Origin: Prevotella sp.
Lineage (GTDB): Bacteria > Bacteroidota > Bacteroidia > Bacteroidales > Bacteroidaceae
Direction of reading: 5' to 3'
Assembly: GCA_017475265.1 (NCBI GenBank)
Contig: JAFVFY010000082.1
Location: 1 to 64,000, forward strand
Length of the DNA: 64,000 nucleotides
The translations under genes were made by a program, and so were the position numbers. Below the pieces are notes generated by a model. The model searched no databases. It had not been told where the DNA came from and saw only the letters and a list, made by a program, of their open reading frames with translations. Below are positions 1-11,307 of the stretch, piece by piece. Position 1 is the first letter of the stretch, and every line of letters starts with the position of its first letter.

Positions 1-1
1 C

Positions 2-319
2 GTCGTGGTGCTGCCGGGTGCTATGAGCATCAACCCGCTGAACTGGAAGCTCGACGAAACCTACGCATCCGCCAGCGAGAACAAGGGTTCGCTCGTGCAT
101 AACAAAGAAACAGGCGAACGTGAGTTCGTCGACCTCGGCGTTGACGCACAGATAAACCTCGCTCGCGGCGTCATCGTGACTAACACGACAGCTCCCGTCA
201 CCGAAGGGAAAGATTTCTTCGGACCGGCCAGCTTCCATGAAAACGACTACTCGTTCTTCTACAAGAACCTCCAGGAAAACGTGGCAAAGCGCATCGCAGC
301 CTATAAGGCGAACCGATAG
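2..319 (+). CDS. DUF3089-like alpha/beta hydrolase, C-terminal part (5' truncated by window)
   Basis: The frame is open from the first bases of the window and ends with TAG at 317-319, so only about 105 C-terminal residues are present. The fragment carries the segment SINPLNWKLDETYASASENK, which resembles the C-terminal 'INPxNWxTDxTxA' block of DUF3089 proteins, a predicted alpha/beta-hydrolase family of unknown substrate. No nucleophile elbow is visible because that part lies upstream of the window. The GTG codons at the left edge are internal codons, not the start. A strong hairpin terminator follows at 363-398, so this is the last gene of its transcript. The family call rests on a short region and could be wrong; the coding call itself is secure. 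Confidence 0.7.
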   Translation, partial: VVVLPGAMSINPLNWKLDETYASASENKGSLVHNKETGEREFVDLGVDAQINLARGVIVTNTTAPVTEGKDFFGPASFHENDYSFFYKNLQENVAKRIAAYKANR

Positions 320-362
320 CGACCACTATCTTCTGACCTGTCTTCCAGTCAAAAGACAGACT

Positions 363-398
363 AAATCCGCGAAACAGCAACATGTTTCGCGGATTTTT
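363..398 (+). terminator. Intrinsic terminator after the DUF3089-like gene
   Basis: A perfect 12-bp stem (AATCCGCGAAAC / GTTTCGCGGATT) with an 8-nt loop is followed by a run of T. It lies 44 nt after the stop codon of the upstream gene. Confidence 0.85.
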
Positions 399-437
399 CG
401 TACCAAGCCTAATCGGTCAAAGGAGATTATTGGCCTA

Positions 438-536
438 TTCGCTGGAAAAAAAGCATTAAAATAGTTAAAAGTCACTGGAAAAATGGCAGCGAATACGGTA
501 AAAGTCGCTGGAAAAATGTATCTTTGCACCAAAATT
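438..536 (+). repeat. Three degenerate 33-bp tandem units upstream of the AAA ATPase gene
   Basis: Units begin at 438, 471 and 504, exactly 33 bp apart. Each starts with a TTCGCTGGAAAAA-like core (TTCGCTGG, GTCACTGG, GTCGCTGG followed by A5-7) and the first two end in TAAAA. The third unit contains the probable -7 element. Equal spacing of about three helical turns suggests stacked binding sites, but no regulator is identified. Confidence 0.75.
519..526 (+). promoter_or_regulatory. Bacteroidota -7 element TATCTTTG
   Basis: TATCTTTG matches the TAnnTTTG consensus. It lies 18 nt before the ATG at 545, giving a very short leader. No clear TTTG -33 element is seen; the 33-bp repeats occupy that position. 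Confidence 0.65.
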
Positions 537-544
537 GATGCAAT

Positions 545-1981
545 ATGATACTAAGAAGAAGAATGTCAGAGACATTAAAAGAATGGAAAGGCCGGCCAAA
601 CCATTTGCCGCTTGTTATAATGGGTATTCGCCAATGTGGGAAGACTTATATTACACGGCAGTTTGCTGAGGAGAACTATAAACACGTTGTTTATATCAAC
701 TTCTTCAAGCAAGAGGAACTGAAGACGGCCTTTTACGGTTCTAAGGATGCTGATACCATCATTCTCAACCTGTCGGCTCAGATGCGCAGTGCCAAGTTCG
801 TTCCTGGCGAGACTTGCATTATTCTCGATGAGATTCAGGACTGCCCCGAAGCCCGGACAAGTTTGAAATTCTTTAATGAGGATGGCCGCTATGACATTAT
901 TGCAACGGGGTCTCTGCTTGGTGTGCAGGGTTACGGTCAGGACGAGAAGAAAAAGCGCACAAGGAAAGCTGCCAAGCAGAATAAGGGTAGTAGTTCTGTT
1001 CCTGTAGGCTACGAGCAGATTGTAGAAATGTATCCGTTAGACTTTGAGGAGTTCCTTTGGGCAAACAATATGAGCGAGGAAATCATCGATGTGCTGAAGC
1101 GTTGTCTGGCAGAGGAGATCCCAGTGCCGGAGGGCATCCACGTGGCCATGAAAACGCTGTTTTACCGCTATGTCGCCGTTGGTGGACTTCCAGCTGCCGT
1201 GAATGCCCTGTTGGAGACTGGGAATATGAATGAGGTGAATGAGGTTTGGAAATCCATCCTCAAGGAGTACCGTTCAGATATGGTGAAGTATGCAGAGGAC
1301 AAGGACAAGCCACACATCAGGGCTTGCTTTAATGCCATCCCCAAGCAACTGGCCAAGGAAAACAAAAAGTACCAGTACTCTAAAGTCGAGGAAGGAGGCC
1401 GCAGCGTATATTACAAAGACTCGCTGCAATGGCTGGAAGATGCCGACATCATCCGGCGATGCTACAACTCCAGCATTACAGGGCTACCATTGGAGGGTAA
1501 CGCGATAGACAATGTGTTCAAGGTCTATACAGCCGATATTGGCATCCTTGTTGCCATGTTGGGAGCAGCTACGAGAGCAGACATCCTGCAAGGCAATCTG
1601 GGTGGTTACAAAGGGGCAATCTTTGAAAATCTGATGGCCGATACGCTCATCAAGAAAGGCCAGAGCCTTTACTACCTTCAGAAAGACTCTGGCATGGAGT
1701 TGGATTTCCTTATACGATATAAAGGCGAGTGTGTTCCTGTAGAGGTGAAAGCCAAGACTGCACAGGCCAAGAGCATCGCCACCGTCAGGAAACATCCTGA
1801 GAAATATGGCGTGAAGCATTTCATCAAGTTTGGCGACTACAACATAGGCCGTGATGGCGACCTCCTGACACTTCCCACCTATATGCAGTTCCTGCTTGAC
1901 CTTGAACCAGAGGCCGTGACGTTGGAGAGAATAGACACTGAAGAGCTTACACGTTTGGCAAAGGAGATTCTGGGTAAGTAG
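545..1981 (+). CDS. AAA family ATPase with C-terminal DUF4143 domain
   Basis: A 478-residue cytoplasmic protein. The Walker A motif GIRQCGKT is at residues 27-34 and a Walker B-like segment CIILDEIQD at about 90-98, typical of the 'ATP-binding protein/DUF4143' family common in Bacteroidota. The C-terminal third contains an LDFLIRY...VPVEVKAK segment resembling a PD-(D/E)xK nuclease-like core, as is usual for DUF4143 proteins. The biological role of this family is not established; defence, stress and mobile-element functions have been proposed. The ATG at 545 fits the promoter at 519-526; Met7 is an alternative start. The gene stands alone between a terminator and a converging transcription unit. 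Three 33-bp repeats directly upstream may be operator sites. Confidence 0.9.
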   Translation: MILRRRMSETLKEWKGRPNHLPLVIMGIRQCGKTYITRQFAEENYKHVVYINFFKQEELKTAFYGSKDADTIILNLSAQMRSAKFVPGETCIILDEIQDCPEARTSLKFFNEDGRYDIIATGSLLGVQGYGQDEKKKRTRKAAKQNKGSSSVPVGYEQIVEMYPLDFEEFLWANNMSEEIIDVLKRCLAEEIPVPEGIHVAMKTLFYRYVAVGGLPAAVNALLETGNMNEVNEVWKSILKEYRSDMVKYAEDKDKPHIRACFNAIPKQLAKENKKYQYSKVEEGGRSVYYKDSLQWLEDADIIRRCYNSSITGLPLEGNAIDNVFKVYTADIGILVAMLGAATRADILQGNLGGYKGAIFENLMADTLIKKGQSLYYLQKDSGMELDFLIRYKGECVPVEVKAKTAQAKSIATVRKHPEKYGVKHFIKFGDYNIGRDGDLLTLPTYMQFLLDLEPEAVTLERIDTEELTRLAKEILGK

Positions 1982-2040
1982 TCAAGCATATAATATACTT
2001 CAAGAATTGGTTGCAACCTCTCTTTTTGTCAGTTCGCGAG

Positions 2041-2102
2041 TTTGCTGAGCCTCCTTGGCTGGTTTGCTGAATAAAACCAGAGCTTTTGTTGAACAACAAC
2101 GG
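2041..2102. repeat. 22-nt periodic repeat, about three units
   Basis: Units start at 2041, 2063 and 2085, each beginning TTTGCTGA or TTTGTTGA. On the opposite strand they resemble the TTTTGTTCAGCAAAAG-type units of the longer 22-nt array at 47291-47524. The region 1982-2220 otherwise holds a short direct repeat of CGGATT type at about 2108-2125 and the terminator at 2145-2192. Confidence 0.6.
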
Positions 2103-2144
2103 ATTTTACGGATTACAAGGATTAAACAGATGATAATTGATAAC

Positions 2145-2192
2145 AAAGATTCTGGAGGATGGCAGCTGTTGTAGCCATCCTCCAGAATCTTT
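2145..2192. terminator. Bidirectional terminator between converging genes
   Basis: A perfect 19-bp stem (arms 2145-2163 and 2174-2192) with a 10-nt loop lies between the converging AAA ATPase and CE6-CE1 genes. It is followed by TTTTAG on the plus strand and by TTTGTT on the minus strand, so it can serve both transcripts. Confidence 0.85.
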
Positions 2193-2220
2193 TAGTTGTT
2201 ATTCTCGCTCTTAAGGCGTC

Positions 2221-5948
<3,728 letters not shown>

Positions 5949-5976
5949 AATTAAGTTAATGGTTAAAAAATTGAGA

Positions 5977-5984
5977 CAAAGGTA
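5977..5984 (-). promoter_or_regulatory. -7 element TACCTTTG for the GH43/CE6-CE1 unit
   Basis: TACCTTTG on the minus strand matches TAnnTTTG and lies 28 nt upstream of the GH43 start codon. Confidence 0.7.
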
Positions 5985-6075
5985 CGCCTTTTCCGCTACT
6001 TCACATTTCTTATTCGTCTCAAATCCTTTTGCGTCAGGGACAGAACAAGCAGGAAATAAGCTAGAAGAAACAACA

Positions 6076-6693
6076 TCACTCGCCTAGCAACAGTATGGTG
6101 GCAGAGCGGGCGGCTTGTGCTCCCATGACGAGCACTTGGGCAATGTCGGCGGTCTTCGACGGGCCGCTGATGAAAGTGCCGTAGCCGTAGGCATCGAAAA
6201 GGTCCAGGCCGCTCTTCGCGTCGCGCTCGGACAACCGGCGGTAAGCCTCGTGCATGTTGTTCACGATTTGGCTCTTAGGCAACAGGATGACAAGGTTCTC
6301 GGAGATGAAGCACACGGCTTTCTCTTTCATCTGCTGCGGAATCCAGACGCAGGCGTTCTCGGCCACGCCGAAGCAACCGCGCACGACGCCCACGTCAGTG
6401 CCGTTGAGGTCGGCGGCCTCGCCGATGGTATCGGGGTTGCGGGTGGCACATGTTATCTCCGGCAGGTTCGATGCGATTTCCTTTGCATCGGGGAACAGCT
6501 CACGGATGATGGCGTTCACGTCGCGGTCCTTTTCCACCTCTATGACTTTGCCGCCCACGCTCTGGGTCATGGTGATAAACTGTGCCAGCGGGTCGGCATA
6601 GGTGACGGCCTTGATGTCGCTGAGGTCGGGCATGTCGAATCTCTCTCTGACATTCGACCTGTATCTCTTCAATATATCTTCCTTAGTGCTCAT
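6076..6693 (-). CDS. lutC: LutC/YkgG-type LUD-domain protein
   Basis: About 205 residues from the ATG at 6693 (MSTKEDILKRY). A longer in-frame extension would need TTG at 6744 and would run through a repeat arm, so it was rejected. The C-terminal GPSKTADIAQ motif is diagnostic for LUD proteins of the LutC/YkgG group. With LutA and LutB it forms the complex that oxidises L-lactate to pyruvate. It is the last gene of the cst-lut cluster, separated from lutB by the inverted-arm element 6700-6812, whose proximal arm ends 7 nt before the start codon. Confidence 0.88.
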   Translation of the reverse strand: MSTKEDILKRYRSNVRERFDMPDLSDIKAVTYADPLAQFITMTQSVGGKVIEVEKDRDVNAIIRELFPDAKEIASNLPEITCATRNPDTIGEAADLNGTDVGVVRGCFGVAENACVWIPQQMKEKAVCFISENLVILLPKSQIVNNMHEAYRRLSERDAKSGLDLFDAYGYGTFISGPSKTADIAQVLVMGAQAARSATILLLGE

Positions 6694-6699
6694 ACTATT

Positions 6700-6812
6700 G
6701 CCCCCTAAGTTAGGGGGTTGGGGGTCTGAACAAACGTTTATCAAACCCTTTATGTTTTGACTATATAGGAATCTGCGCTTGTTCAGACCCCCATCCCCCT
6801 AACTTAGGGGGC
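6700..6812. repeat. Inverted-arm element A1 between lutB and lutC
   Basis: Two ~32-bp arms (6700-6731 and 6781-6812) are inverted copies of the unit GCCCCCTAAGTTAGGGGG followed by a TTGGGGGTCTGAAC-like tail, with a 49-nt spacer. Each arm holds its own CCCCCTAA/TTAGGGGG palindrome. The distal arm supplies the last codons and TAG stop of lutB. The doublet of short palindromes is the layout of REPIN elements. Confidence 0.9.
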
Positions 6813-8208
6813 AAGAGTGGAACGGTTTCTTTGGGAACTCCATCATCGCGTGACCCTCAGCCCAGGGGTTGAGGCCGCAGTTTATGAGGGGTGAGGGGAG
6901 GGCGTTTGCCCAATGTGCGAGCGATGTGCCGAGATCGTAGAGGGCAGAGGAGCCGTAGAGGAGGCTCATGGCGCGGCACATCATCTTCTTCTGCGGGTTG
7001 GCGGTGCCGAAGTCGGCGAGTTGCTGTCGCCAGAGATAAATCTGGTCGCCGAGGTTAATCTTCACGGGGCAGACAGTCTGGCAGCTGAGGCAGAGGGTGC
7101 AGGCAGAGACGTTGCCCGAATGTTCCTGTGGTGAGCGAAGCATGCCGAGGTTGATGCCGATAGGACCGGGAATGAAGTAGCTGTAGGAGTAGCCGCCGGA
7201 GCGACGATAGACGGGGCAGGTATTCATGCATGAGCCGCAGCGGATGCACTTCAGGCTTTCCCAGTGCTCAGGGTTGGCCACCCAGTCAGAGCGGCCGTTG
7301 TCCACCAATATAATATGGTATTCGCCGCGCTGGGCGTTGTGGGTTTTATGGGTTTTATGGGTTTCATGGACATTTCCTACTACGCGGGGCTTGCGGAAGT
7401 GGCTGGTATAGGTCGTGGTGGGCTGTCCCGTGCCAGCGCGGCAGAGCATACGCTGGAAAACGGCGAGGCAGTCGTAGTCAGGGATGACCTTCTCCAGACC
7501 GATGGCGGCGATGTGCAGCTTCGGGCAAGAAGTCGACATGTCGGCATTACCCTCGTTGGTACATACTACAATATCGCCCGTCTTGGCGATGCCGAAGTTG
7601 CCTCCCGTCATGCCGGCGTCGGCGGTGAGGAACTCGTTGCGCAGGCTTAATCGCGCGCGGTAGGTGAGGTAGGTGGGGTCGTGGTTGCCCTTTTCGTCGC
7701 TGATTCCCTTCTCCTCGAACAGCTCGCCCACGTCGTCGTGGTTCAGGTGGATGGCGGGCATAACGATATGGCTGGGCTTCTGACCCTTTAGCTGGATAAT
7801 GCGCTCGCCGAGGTCGGTCTCCACCACCTCGATGCCGCGTGCCTCGAGGTAGGGGTTCATCTCACACTCCTCGGTGAGCATCGACTTCGACTTCACCATC
7901 TTCTTCACCTTGTGACATTCCAGAATGCCGTAGACAATCTCGTTGAACTCCTGCGCGTCCTTCGCCCAGTGCACGATGGCACCGTTCTTCTCCGCGTTGG
8001 TCGAGAACTCTTCGAGGTATTCGTCAAGGTGTGTGATGGTGTGACGTTTTATCGCACTGGCTTTCTCGCGCAGTTGCTCCCACTCGTCGAGTCCCTGCGC
8101 CATGTTGTCACGCTTTGTCCGTACTGACCAGAACGTGTTGTCGTGCCACTTGGCATACTTCTGGTCTTTCAGGAACTCCTTCGCTGCTCTGCTGTGTGTG
8201 GTACTCAT
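6799..8208 (-). CDS. lutB: LutB-type iron-sulfur LUD-domain protein
   Basis: A 469-residue protein with a LUD domain (about 60-290), then two ferredoxin-type clusters, CIRCGSCMNTCP (about 322-333) and CTLCLSCQTVCP (about 370-381), and a LutB C-terminal region. It is the electron-transfer/redox subunit of the LutABC L-lactate oxidation system, in the cytoplasm. Two oddities are visible. A 9-nt x3 repeat (7341-7367) inserts the peptide HETHKTHKTH at about residues 281-290. The last residues (CPLS) and the stop are encoded by the arm of element A1, replacing the usual C-terminal tail. It begins 8 nt from the arm of element A2. Confidence 0.9.
   Translation of the reverse strand: MSTTHSRAAKEFLKDQKYAKWHDNTFWSVRTKRDNMAQGLDEWEQLREKASAIKRHTITHLDEYLEEFSTNAEKNGAIVHWAKDAQEFNEIVYGILECHKVKKMVKSKSMLTEECEMNPYLEARGIEVVETDLGERIIQLKGQKPSHIVMPAIHLNHDDVGELFEEKGISDEKGNHDPTYLTYRARLSLRNEFLTADAGMTGGNFGIAKTGDIVVCTNEGNADMSTSCPKLHIAAIGLEKVIPDYDCLAVFQRMLCRAGTGQPTTTYTSHFRKPRVVGNVHETHKTHKTHNAQRGEYHIILVDNGRSDWVANPEHWESLKCIRCGSCMNTCPVYRRSGGYSYSYFIPGPIGINLGMLRSPQEHSGNVSACTLCLSCQTVCPVKINLGDQIYLWRQQLADFGTANPQKKMMCRAMSLLYGSSALYDLGTSLAHWANALPSPLINCGLNPWAEGHAMMEFPKKPFHSCPLS
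7341..7367 (-). repeat. 9-nt x3 repeat inside lutB
   Basis: GGGTTTTAT, GGGTTTTAT, GGGTTTCAT in tandem. In frame it encodes (H-E/K-T)x3 and leaves lutB open. Confidence 0.8.
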
Positions 8209-8216
8209 TCTTTCAA

Positions 8217-8348
8217 GCCCCCTAAGTTAGGGGGATGGGGGTCTGAACGACCATTCTGTTCTTACCCTAGGTTAGTTAATAGATAATGTTAATGTTCTCT
8301 TCGCTCGAGGAGTCTTGTTCAGACCCCCAACCCCCTAACTTAGGGGGC
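8217..8348. repeat. Inverted-arm element A2 between lutA and lutB
   Basis: Arms 8217-8248 and 8317-8348 are inverted copies of the same unit as A1. One arm lies 8 nt upstream of the lutB start; the other encodes the last residues (SPLS) and TAG stop of lutA. Spacer of 68 nt differs from that of A1. Confidence 0.9.
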
Positions 8349-9117
8349 TCAGTCCTGCCGCGAGTATCTCCACTACGTGCTTGAACTTGATGTCGAGGCC
8401 CTGTTTCTTGGCCACCCCTGCCATGTGCATGAGGCAGGAGCAATCGGGGCCGGTGACGTATTCCGCACCGGTGGCGATATGGCGCTCCACTTTGTCGCGG
8501 CCCATCTGTGCCGAGACGGCGGTCTCCTCGACGGAGAACATACCGCCGAAACCGCAGCACTCATCGGGACGTTCTGGCTCTACCACCTCGATGCCATCGA
8601 CGAGCTGGAGCAGGTCGCGAATCTTGTTGAACTTTGCCACGTGTTGCTCTGAGGGGGAAGATAGACCTAGCTCGCGGACGCCATGACAGGAGTTATGAAG
8701 GCTCACCTTGTGGGGGAATGAACCCAAAGGGCGGTCTACCTTCACCACGTCATGGAGGAACTCCACCACGTCAATGACCTTCTGCGACGTTGCTGTTGCC
8801 GAATCGTCACGCTGGGAAGCGTGACCTACTATGCACTCATGGCCGAGCAGCCGGGGATAGTTCAAACGGATGAACGCCGTGCAGCTCACGCTGGGAGCCA
8901 CCACGTAGTCAAAACCCTGGAAAAGCGTCTCGAATTTCTTTGCCAGGGGGATGGCTTGCCGCTCGAAACCTGCGTTGGCCATAGGCTGTCCGCAGCAGGT
9001 CTGTCCCTGTGGGTAGACCACGTCGATGCCCAGATGGCGCAGCAGACGATAAGTAGCCATGCCCACCTCGGGGAACACGGCATCAACGTAACAGGGAATG
9101 AATAGTCCCGTATTCAT
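8335..9117 (-). CDS. lutA: LutA-type (Fe-S)-binding protein with two CCG domains
   Basis: A 260-residue protein with two cysteine-rich CCG domains: TCCGQPMANAGF near residue 42 and ECCGFGGMFS near residue 190. These bind an iron-sulfur centre as in heterodisulfide reductase-like subunits. With LutB and LutC it oxidises L-lactate to pyruvate. It starts 12 nt after the outer-membrane protein gene and precedes lutB. The C-terminal SPLS and stop codon are encoded by the repeat arm of element A2, so the native C-terminus may have been replaced. Confidence 0.9.
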   Translation of the reverse strand: MNTGLFIPCYVDAVFPEVGMATYRLLRHLGIDVVYPQGQTCCGQPMANAGFERQAIPLAKKFETLFQGFDYVVAPSVSCTAFIRLNYPRLLGHECIVGHASQRDDSATATSQKVIDVVEFLHDVVKVDRPLGSFPHKVSLHNSCHGVRELGLSSPSEQHVAKFNKIRDLLQLVDGIEVVEPERPDECCGFGGMFSVEETAVSAQMGRDKVERHIATGAEYVTGPDCSCLMHMAGVAKKQGLDIKFKHVVEILAAGLSPLS

Positions 9118-9129
9118 AATGAAGAAACC

Positions 9130-9645
9130 TTACCAAATCTCATCGAAATAGAGACCGATACCGATGCGCAGACCGAAGCCGCTGTAGTCGGAGTGGTTCT
9201 TGAAGCTCTGGTTGTAGTAGATTTCAGGCTCGATGGTCACAGTACCGTTGAGGAAGAAAGCGTAACCAAGCTGTATCGAAGGACGGAAGTCGTCCATGGC
9301 ATCGAAGTGTATGTAGTTGGCTCCGGCACCGAGGTAGAGACCATTTTGCTCGATATAGTAGCGTGCGCCAGCGCCAAGCGTGAAGGTGTCGTAGCTGTGA
9401 TAACGGGTGTCAATGCCTACGGTGCCCAGCAGCATCCAGTTGTCCTGGAAGAGCCAGCCGCCACGGGCATCAATGCCCAGATGCCACTTCTCTTTACTGT
9501 TGTAGTCGAGCTTCAGGCCCGTGAGGCTTGCCCCTACGTAGACCTTGTCCTTAGCGAATGGCGAAGTGCCATAGGAACTGTTCTGTGCGTGTCCTGACAA
9601 GGTGGTCAGCAGACCGCAGAAAAGGATAAAAAGAAACTTCTTCAT
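9130..9645 (-). CDS. Small outer-membrane beta-barrel protein
   Basis: 171 residues with a clear signal peptide (MKKFLFILFCGLLTTLSGHA, then Gln-Asn). The mature part shows alternating hydrophobic strands rich in Gly and aromatic residues and ends in FGLRIGIGLYFDEIW, typical of a C-terminal beta-barrel strand. Eight or so strands fit an OmpX/OmpW-sized porin-like protein. It lies between cstA and lutA in the same direction (50 nt and 12 nt gaps), so it may be an outer-membrane passage for the same substrates, but this is only inferred from position. Confidence 0.75.
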   Translation of the reverse strand: MKKFLFILFCGLLTTLSGHAQNSSYGTSPFAKDKVYVGASLTGLKLDYNSKEKWHLGIDARGGWLFQDNWMLLGTVGIDTRYHSYDTFTLGAGARYYIEQNGLYLGAGANYIHFDAMDDFRPSIQLGYAFFLNGTVTIEPEIYYNQSFKNHSDYSGFGLRIGIGLYFDEIW

Positions 9646-9695
9646 AACTTATTGGTATTAAATGGATACTTATAGATAACGTAAAGTCTGGAGTA

Positions 9696-11162
9696 TTATT
9701 TCTTTTTTTTCCAGAAAGTGAACCATGCTGCAGAGACAACCAAGGCACCGAAGGCAACGATGGCCGAGGTGGTGTCGTCGAGCTTGAAGGCCTGGACGGA
9801 GAAGAAGAACGTGGTGCAGACGACGGTCATAAAGATGGCGGGGATGAGCGTCACCCAGTAGTTCTTACGCTGACGCACCAGATAGACGGTGATGGCCCAG
9901 AGGGTGAAGACGGCGAGCGTCTGGTTGCTCCATCCGAACCAGTTCCAGATGAGGCCGAAGCCCTTCGGATTGGCCATCTGCCACACGAGCAGGGCGATGA
10001 CGGCGAGGAACATGGGCACGCAGATGTAGAGGCGCTTGGCGATGCTCTTCTGCTCCAGATGGATGAAGTCGGCCAGGATGAGGCGGGCGCTGCGCAGGGC
10101 GGTGTCGCCACTGGTGATGGGCGCTGCCACCACGCCGAGAATGGCCAAAATACCGCCGACGATGCCGAGCCAGCTGTTGCAAATCATGTTCACCACCGAC
10201 GGGGCGTCGTTGACGGCGGCCTCGCCACCTTCTATCGTGAGATAGCCCGCCGTGGGCTGGTCGTAGAAGAAGTACATGGCTACCGTGGCCCATATCAGGG
10301 CGACGATGCCCTCAGTAATCATGGCGCCGTAGAAGATGGGTCGGCCCATCTTCTCACTCTTCACGCAGCGGGCCATGAGCGGGCTCTGCGTGGCGTGGAA
10401 ACCGCTGATGGCTCCGCAGGCAATGGTGATGAACAGGCAGGGGAATACGCTCTGCGTCGAGCCGAACGCCCCGCTGCCCAGGTTGCCCAGACCGCTCTCC
10501 CACAGCTCGGGGATGTCGGGCATCTTCACGAAGAGCATCACCATGAGTGCGCCCGCCATGAACAACAGCGAGAAGGCGAAGAGCGGGTAGACCTTGCCGA
10601 TAATCTTGTCGATGGGCATCATCGTGGCGATGAGGTAGTATATAAAGATGATGATAATCCAGAACACGTACTGCCCGCAGCTATCGACCACGAACTGCGG
10701 CTCCCACATGCCGCCCAGAATCTTTGCCGGGCTGAACACGAACACCGTGCCGACCATTATCAGCAGGAACACGGAGAAGACGAGCATCACCTGCTTCGTG
10801 GCGTTGCCCAAATAGCGGCCGATGATTTCAGGCAGGTTGGCTCCGCCGTGGCGCATGGAGAGCATACCGCTGAGATAGTCGTGCGTGGCTCCGGCGAAGA
10901 TGCAGCCGAAGACAATCCACAGATAAGCCACGGGGCCGAACTTCGCACCCATGATGGCACCGAAGATGGGACCAGTGCCGGCGATGTTGAGGAACTGAAT
11001 CATGAAGATCTTCCATCCCGGCAGGACGATGAAGTCCACACCATCGGCCTTTGACACGGCAGGGGTGGGACGGTTGTCAGGCCCGAATATACGTTCTACA
11101 AAGCGGCCATAGAGGAAATAGCCTAGGATAAGAGCCACGAGGCTTACTACGAATGTTATCAT
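9696..11162 (-). CDS. cstA: CstA-family transporter (carbon starvation protein, short form)
   Basis: A 488-residue polytopic inner-membrane protein. The start (LILGYFLYGRFVERIFGPD) and the block FLNIAGTGPIFGAIMGAKFG are characteristic of the CstA family. Members transport peptides or pyruvate; characterised pyruvate importers belong here. The location directly upstream of an outer-membrane protein and lutABC suggests handling of pyruvate or lactate. It is shorter than enterobacterial CstA (about 700 residues), which is normal for Bacteroidota. Transcription direction and short downstream spacing support an operon with 9130-9645 and lutABC. Confidence 0.9.
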   Translation of the reverse strand: MITFVVSLVALILGYFLYGRFVERIFGPDNRPTPAVSKADGVDFIVLPGWKIFMIQFLNIAGTGPIFGAIMGAKFGPVAYLWIVFGCIFAGATHDYLSGMLSMRHGGANLPEIIGRYLGNATKQVMLVFSVFLLIMVGTVFVFSPAKILGGMWEPQFVVDSCGQYVFWIIIIFIYYLIATMMPIDKIIGKVYPLFAFSLLFMAGALMVMLFVKMPDIPELWESGLGNLGSGAFGSTQSVFPCLFITIACGAISGFHATQSPLMARCVKSEKMGRPIFYGAMITEGIVALIWATVAMYFFYDQPTAGYLTIEGGEAAVNDAPSVVNMICNSWLGIVGGILAILGVVAAPITSGDTALRSARLILADFIHLEQKSIAKRLYICVPMFLAVIALLVWQMANPKGFGLIWNWFGWSNQTLAVFTLWAITVYLVRQRKNYWVTLIPAIFMTVVCTTFFFSVQAFKLDDTTSAIVAFGALVVSAAWFTFWKKKK

Positions 11163-11187
11163 ACTTGTATTTTTTTAGTTTCTTCTT

Positions 11188-11307
11188 AACAACGAATTAC
11201 ACGAATTACACGAATTTGCTGCGCATAGCTGTTGCGTAGCAAATTCGTGAAATACGTTTTAATTTGTGTCATTCGTGCAATTCGTGTAATTCGTGAAAAT
11301 CGTTGTT
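11188..11307. repeat. Inverted-arm element C1 between the GH3-type gene and cstA
   Basis: The ends AACAACGAATT and AATCGTTGTT are inverted, and both arms are built from ACGAATTAC / GTAATTCGT units. The right end touches the stop codon of the GH3-type gene at 11308. A second member of this family is at 24055-24233. Confidence 0.8.

Noticed and set aside
6691..6744. Extended N-terminus of lutC
   Set aside because: It would start at TTG and read through a repeat arm; the ATG at 6693 gives the normal family start.
11188..11307. RNA gene or riboswitch upstream of cstA
   Set aside because: The pairing is explained by the inverted arms of element C1, which has a second copy at 24055-24233 in another context and lies downstream of the cstA start.
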